Shown piece after piece: positions 60,766 to 64,000 of a DNA stretch of 64,000 bases; within the stretch, counting starts at the first letter, position 1; each line of letters opens with the position of its first letter. The position numbers were made by a program, and so were the translations under genes. A model generated the notes under the pieces. The model made no database searches and was not told the origin of the DNA. It worked only from the letters and a program-made list of their open reading frames with translations. Source of the DNA: an uncultured Arsenicibacter sp. (GTDB lineage: Bacteria > Bacteroidota > Bacteroidia > Cytophagales > Spirosomataceae). The stretch lies in the NCBI RefSeq assembly GCF_945952095.1, contig NZ_CAMFHL010000006.1, positions 1 through 64,000 of the forward strand, written 5' to 3'.

Positions 60766-61067
60766 GTTTGTTGCAGAATAGGAAAGGACAAAGGTACAAA
60801 GAGAATACTGACCGTTTATCAATGGTAATTGATATCAAAAAACTATATATGTATGTGTGTGTTTTGTTTCACACCCATTTTTTGTTTCACGTACATATAA
60901 TCAGGGTTTATGTACTGGCTAAGCGGTTTAATGGACTTATGTACATGCTTTTTGGTGCTGCATATGGCTTTAGATAGCTTTGAAGTTGATTCGGTAAGCA
61001 GATTAGTCAACAAAAAGACGTTTGTAAGCCTGTTATTATAACGTACATGTACTATAACCAACTTTAA
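60766..61067. other. A+T-rich divergent intergenic region namZ / adhesin
   Basis: These 302 bp hold the namZ promoter and the upstream region of the adhesin. They include two copies of ttttgtttcac about 24 bp apart (near 60859 and 60883), and several cgtacat/tgtacatg words (60892, 60938, 61042). The stretch is clearly richer in A and T than the surrounding genes. No gene or clear plus-strand promoter is seen. Confidence 0.5.
60789..60796 (-). promoter_or_regulatory. namZ -7 element TACCTTTG
   Basis: On the minus strand a perfect TACCTTTG lies 23 bp upstream of the namZ start. A TTG at 60820-60822 (minus) is at 23-bp spacing. Confidence 0.55.
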
Positions 61068-64000
61068 ATGAACACACAATCTTTACTTGCTTTAAGTAGC
61101 TCTTCGGGCCATTGGTTTACTTGGCAAAGAGTCAGGCCACGCTTTTATTTTCGGTTTATTTGTTTTGCTTTATTGATGGCTGTCGGGTTATGGCAGTCTG
61201 CAGAAGCACAGATTGTGCAACGACCAAAAAAGCAATCGGTCGTTAAGAATGCGCCTTTGCCCACATTATCGGTTTCAATTATACCCTCGTCTTCTGTATA
61301 TACAGAAGGGCAAAGCGTTACAGTTACTTTTTCAGGGGGGACGGCAGGACAGGTATATGGGATCAGTATTTATGACGTTACAGATACGGATTATATGAAT
61401 CCGCTGTCAAAAGCAACCTTGGTGCCTAGCTCTGATCCGATGAGTAATACCGTTTTAGGAGGAAGCGGGGCTTATTTTATCGCCACCTTTGATGCGGGTT
61501 CATCTTCATCTCTTAATCTGGTTTTTGATGTATTTAATTATTATAACATCAATGACTACGGTGATAGCCAGTCGTTTGCGATTGTTGCCCCGGTCTCTAC
61601 GCCGGTTTTCTGTAATACGGTCGCTTATGTAACCCCGGCCGGTGCCGGTACCAAAAACGGCAGCAGCTGGGACAATGCCCTGCCCGGCACACAGCTTGCA
61701 CAAGCCTTATCAACGGCCTGTGCCAACACAACCTTCTTGGTCGGCAGTGGCGTGTATAAACCAACGACCGGCGCTGACCAGACGGCCAGTTTTTCAATCG
61801 CGTCGGGTGTGCAGGTATATGGCGGGTATGTGGTATCCGGAAATACGGCCACGCGCCAGACATTTGTGGTCGGCACGCCGGCCAGTACTACGCTCTCGGG
61901 TGACATCGGTACGTCGGTGTCTACGGACAATAGCTATCGGGTTGTAGAAATCATTGGAACAGCTGCCGGCACCCGGCTGGATGGAATTGTGATAACCGGA
62001 GCGCGTGGCGATGCTGTTAATCAAAGCGGGGGTGGTATTTACAGTACTGGTGCCAGCTTTACACTTGCCAACGCAACACTGACCGATAATGCCGCTAATC
62101 ATGGTGGAGCCGTATATATGCAGGGCGGAAACCTGTTTATCACAGGGACGAATGTTACGCGGAATACGGCAAACAATAATGGCGGCGCGCTGTATTTTAC
62201 CAATGCGGCAACGTTCGTATTAGACAACAGCTCACTTTCAGATAACAGATCGATTAACAGTAACGGCGGTGCTGTCTATACCGGTAGTAGCCTTACGGTT
62301 TCGGTTACCAGCAGTACAATCGGGCAGAACTCGGCTCCGTCTGAAGGCGGGGCTTTCCGGGTGAACGGAAGCGTTAATCTGGTTATGACAGGCAGTAAAG
62401 TAGTGGCCAACTCGTCTGTAAACAGTAATGGTGGGGTGTTTAAAATTTCGGGCGGCCTAACGGCAACCATTACCAGCAGCAGTATCAACCAGAATAGTTC
62501 CAGATACAACGGTGGATGCTTTGATGCCTCAAGTGCAGTCAATCTGACGCTTGCCAACAGCGCGTTTATCGGAAACGTATCCGGGAGCAGCAGCGGTGGA
62601 GTGGTCAATAGCACTGGTGGCGGCCTGACAGCAGTTATTACCAGCTGCAGTATCAGCCAGAACTCATCCAGCTACGGTGGCGGGTTTGCTAATTTGTCAG
62701 GGGCTGTCAGTCTGACGGTCACGGACAGTGATTTATCGGGCAATAACTGTACAAGTAGTAATGGCGGGGTAATTAATACCAGCTCAACTATAAATGCGGT
62801 TATCAATAACACACAGATCCGGCAGAACGTAGCAAACAGTAACGGAGGTGTGTTCAAGGCTGACGGATCCATGAACCTAACGCTCTCAAACAGCAACCTT
62901 TCGCAAAATATCGCTCGTAACAGTAACGGTGCTGCTGTTTATGCAAGTAGCCTGACGGCAGTACTGACCAGTTGTACGATCAGTCAGAATACGGCGAATG
63001 CGAGTGGGGGGGCGCTTTACATTCAGGGCGTAGCTGCGTTGACGGTCACGAATGGTGATATGAACAATAACAGTTCATCCAATGGTAATGGCGGATTTTT
63101 ATACGCCCAGTCCGATGTAAATCTAGTGATGGATGGGGTCAGACTGGAGCAGAACAACGCTAATTACTCAGGAGGAGTTGTTTACTCATCAGGCTTTGGT
63201 ACTTTCTCTGCCAATAACAGCGTATTTAAACAAAACAGGGTTATAGCTAACTATAGCAATGGCGGGGTATTTTACTTTAGCACCGGTGTGAATGCTACCA
63301 TTACCAGCAGCTCAGCCATCCAGAATACTGCTACAGCTTCAGGAGGGGTAATCTCTGCGGGCTACATATCAGGGCGGTTAGTCATTAGCAATAGTCTGTT
63401 TTCGCAAAATCAGGTTACGCAAAACGGTAACGGTGGTGTAATGTATGTCGCTTCTCCTTTGACTGCTACCATTACCAGCACAACCATGAGCCAGAATACA
63501 TCGCCTAACGGAGGGGCCGCTATCGCGGCGTCATCAGGGTCAACGACCTTCGTTACCGATAATTCATACTACACCGACAACGTGGTAGTTCAGGGCGGAA
63601 CCGGTGGTGCCCTGTATCTGAACGGCGGTATTACGTGCATTAAAAACAGCGTATTTACCGGAAATACCTGTCCGAATCCGGGGGGAGCTATCTATATTGG
63701 CTCACCGACATCGCTCACCATGGCGAATACGCTTGTTAAACAGAATACCGTATGGCAAAATGGCCCGGGCGGTGGTTTGTATCTGACCCTCGCAACCGGC
63801 AATATTACCAGCACGACCATTAGCCAGAATACAGCGGTAAATGGCCAGGGAGGCGGTCTTTATGTAAGTGGCCCCGGCACCCTGACGTTGGCCAACAGCC
63901 TGATCGATCAGAACGTTTCTTCTGCCAGTGATGGGGGAGGACTCTATGCCACAGGCGGTACGTATCTGGCAAGCTCAACCATTTCGCAGAACATCGCTCC
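61068..64000 (+). CDS. Giant secreted right-handed beta-helix adhesin (partial, N-terminal 978 residues)
   Basis: The frame is open from ATG 61068 to the window end. A long signal peptide (residues 1-47) has an extended charged N-region (WQRVRPRFYFRFICFALLMA) and cleavage near SAEAQ. Residues 60-185 form an Ig-like beta domain (LSVSIIPSSSVYTEGQSVTV). A DUF1565-type cap follows (VTPAGAGTKNGSSWDNALPG), then a polymorphic-outer-membrane-protein-like beta-helix to the end. Its units carry the motif (S/N)xGG(A/V)(L/V/F) and SQN, with the word IxQN returning about every 55 residues. The C-terminus is missing; Ig-like modules and a T9SS signal would be expected. Such proteins serve in surface adhesion. 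Confidence 0.9.
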   Translation, partial: MNTQSLLALSSSSGHWFTWQRVRPRFYFRFICFALLMAVGLWQSAEAQIVQRPKKQSVVKNAPLPTLSVSIIPSSSVYTEGQSVTVTFSGGTAGQVYGISIYDVTDTDYMNPLSKATLVPSSDPMSNTVLGGSGAYFIATFDAGSSSSLNLVFDVFNYYNINDYGDSQSFAIVAPVSTPVFCNTVAYVTPAGAGTKNGSSWDNALPGTQLAQALSTACANTTFLVGSGVYKPTTGADQTASFSIASGVQVYGGYVVSGNTATRQTFVVGTPASTTLSGDIGTSVSTDNSYRVVEIIGTAAGTRLDGIVITGARGDAVNQSGGGIYSTGASFTLANATLTDNAANHGGAVYMQGGNLFITGTNVTRNTANNNGGALYFTNAATFVLDNSSLSDNRSINSNGGAVYTGSSLTVSVTSSTIGQNSAPSEGGAFRVNGSVNLVMTGSKVVANSSVNSNGGVFKISGGLTATITSSSINQNSSRYNGGCFDASSAVNLTLANSAFIGNVSGSSSGGVVNSTGGGLTAVITSCSISQNSSSYGGGFANLSGAVSLTVTDSDLSGNNCTSSNGGVINTSSTINAVINNTQIRQNVANSNGGVFKADGSMNLTLSNSNLSQNIARNSNGAAVYASSLTAVLTSCTISQNTANASGGALYIQGVAALTVTNGDMNNNSSSNGNGGFLYAQSDVNLVMDGVRLEQNNANYSGGVVYSSGFGTFSANNSVFKQNRVIANYSNGGVFYFSTGVNATITSSSAIQNTATASGGVISAGYISGRLVISNSLFSQNQVTQNGNGGVMYVASPLTATITSTTMSQNTSPNGGAAIAASSGSTTFVTDNSYYTDNVVVQGGTGGALYLNGGITCIKNSVFTGNTCPNPGGAIYIGSPTSLTMANTLVKQNTVWQNGPGGGLYLTLATGNITSTTISQNTAVNGQGGGLYVSGPGTLTLANSLIDQNVSSASDGGGLYATGGTYLASSTISQNIA

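Overview
This 64 kb window comes from the chromosome of a Gram-negative Bacteroidota bacterium, most likely a Cytophagales member close to Spirosoma and its relatives. That placement is an inference. It rests on a PorU2-like gingipain-fold protein with a type IX secretion (T9SS) C-terminal domain, beta-helix and Ig-like surface proteins, DUF2807, DUF4403, DUF418 and DUF2027-Smr proteins, many secreted proteins and lipoproteins, the near absence of Shine-Dalgarno sequences, and promoter -7 elements of the form TAnnTTTG. The clearest promoter is TTTG-N20-TACCTTTG in front of rnpB. There are no tRNA or rRNA genes, no CRISPR array, no phage and no intact insertion sequence. The only mobile-type gene is an Rpn-family nuclease.

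Layout. 0-4.2 kb: the end of an Ig-like surface protein, a right-handed beta-helix protein, and a Crp/Fnr regulator followed by a PfpI/DJ-1 protein with a perfect CRP-type palindrome between them. 4.4-7.1 kb: three minus-strand secreted proteins of unknown function. 7.3-15.4 kb: an extracellular carbohydrate region with a SUMF1-sialidase fusion, a divergent pair (DUF1080/PA14-like protein, and a beta-propeller dehydrogenase-like protein fused to a blue copper domain), and a GH9 glucanase. 15.4-20.8 kb: housekeeping genes (Smr protein, DUF4403, RNase P RNA, rpsP-rimM-trmD and a tiny membrane protein coupled to trmD). 20.9-26.3 kb: PorU2-like protein, Rpn nuclease, a frameshifted GT-C-like membrane protein and thiamine pyrophosphokinase. 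26.4-32.2 kb: DUF922-type lipoprotein, FtsX-type permease, and divergent moaC and moeA. 32.3-34.7 kb: an ECF sigma operon whose last gene is split by an in-frame TAG. 35-45 kb: Gfo/Idh/MocA oxidoreductase, DUF2807 protein, acyl-CoA thioesterase, a trehalase homologue lacking key catalytic residues, DUF418 coupled to a methyltransferase, a TspO-like protein, and a DUF937-OmpA protein. 45-47.7 kb: xseB, xseA (interrupted by an in-frame TAG) and pheS. 48-49.1 kb: two tandem LytTR-only regulators. 49.3-60.8 kb: porin-like protein, radA, PAP2 phosphatase, lipase-like hydrolase, trpS, maeB, membrane proteins including a membrane LytTR regulator, and NamZ (DUF1343). 61.07 kb to the end: the N-terminal 978 residues of a very large repeat-rich beta-helix adhesin that runs off the window.

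Intergenic space carries several families of perfect or near-perfect inverted repeats (ccacatag, ccacaaagg, gaaagag, aatggataatg and a 32-bp G/C-rich palindrome). Most sit directly against stop codons. Three genes are disrupted (xseA, the ECF-operon protein and the GT-C-like protein), which points either to recent gene decay or to base-level errors. The items most worth following are the adhesin's roughly 55-residue super-repeat, the degenerate trehalase, the azurin-linked sugar-oxidation locus, the Crp/PfpI site and the two in-frame amber codons.
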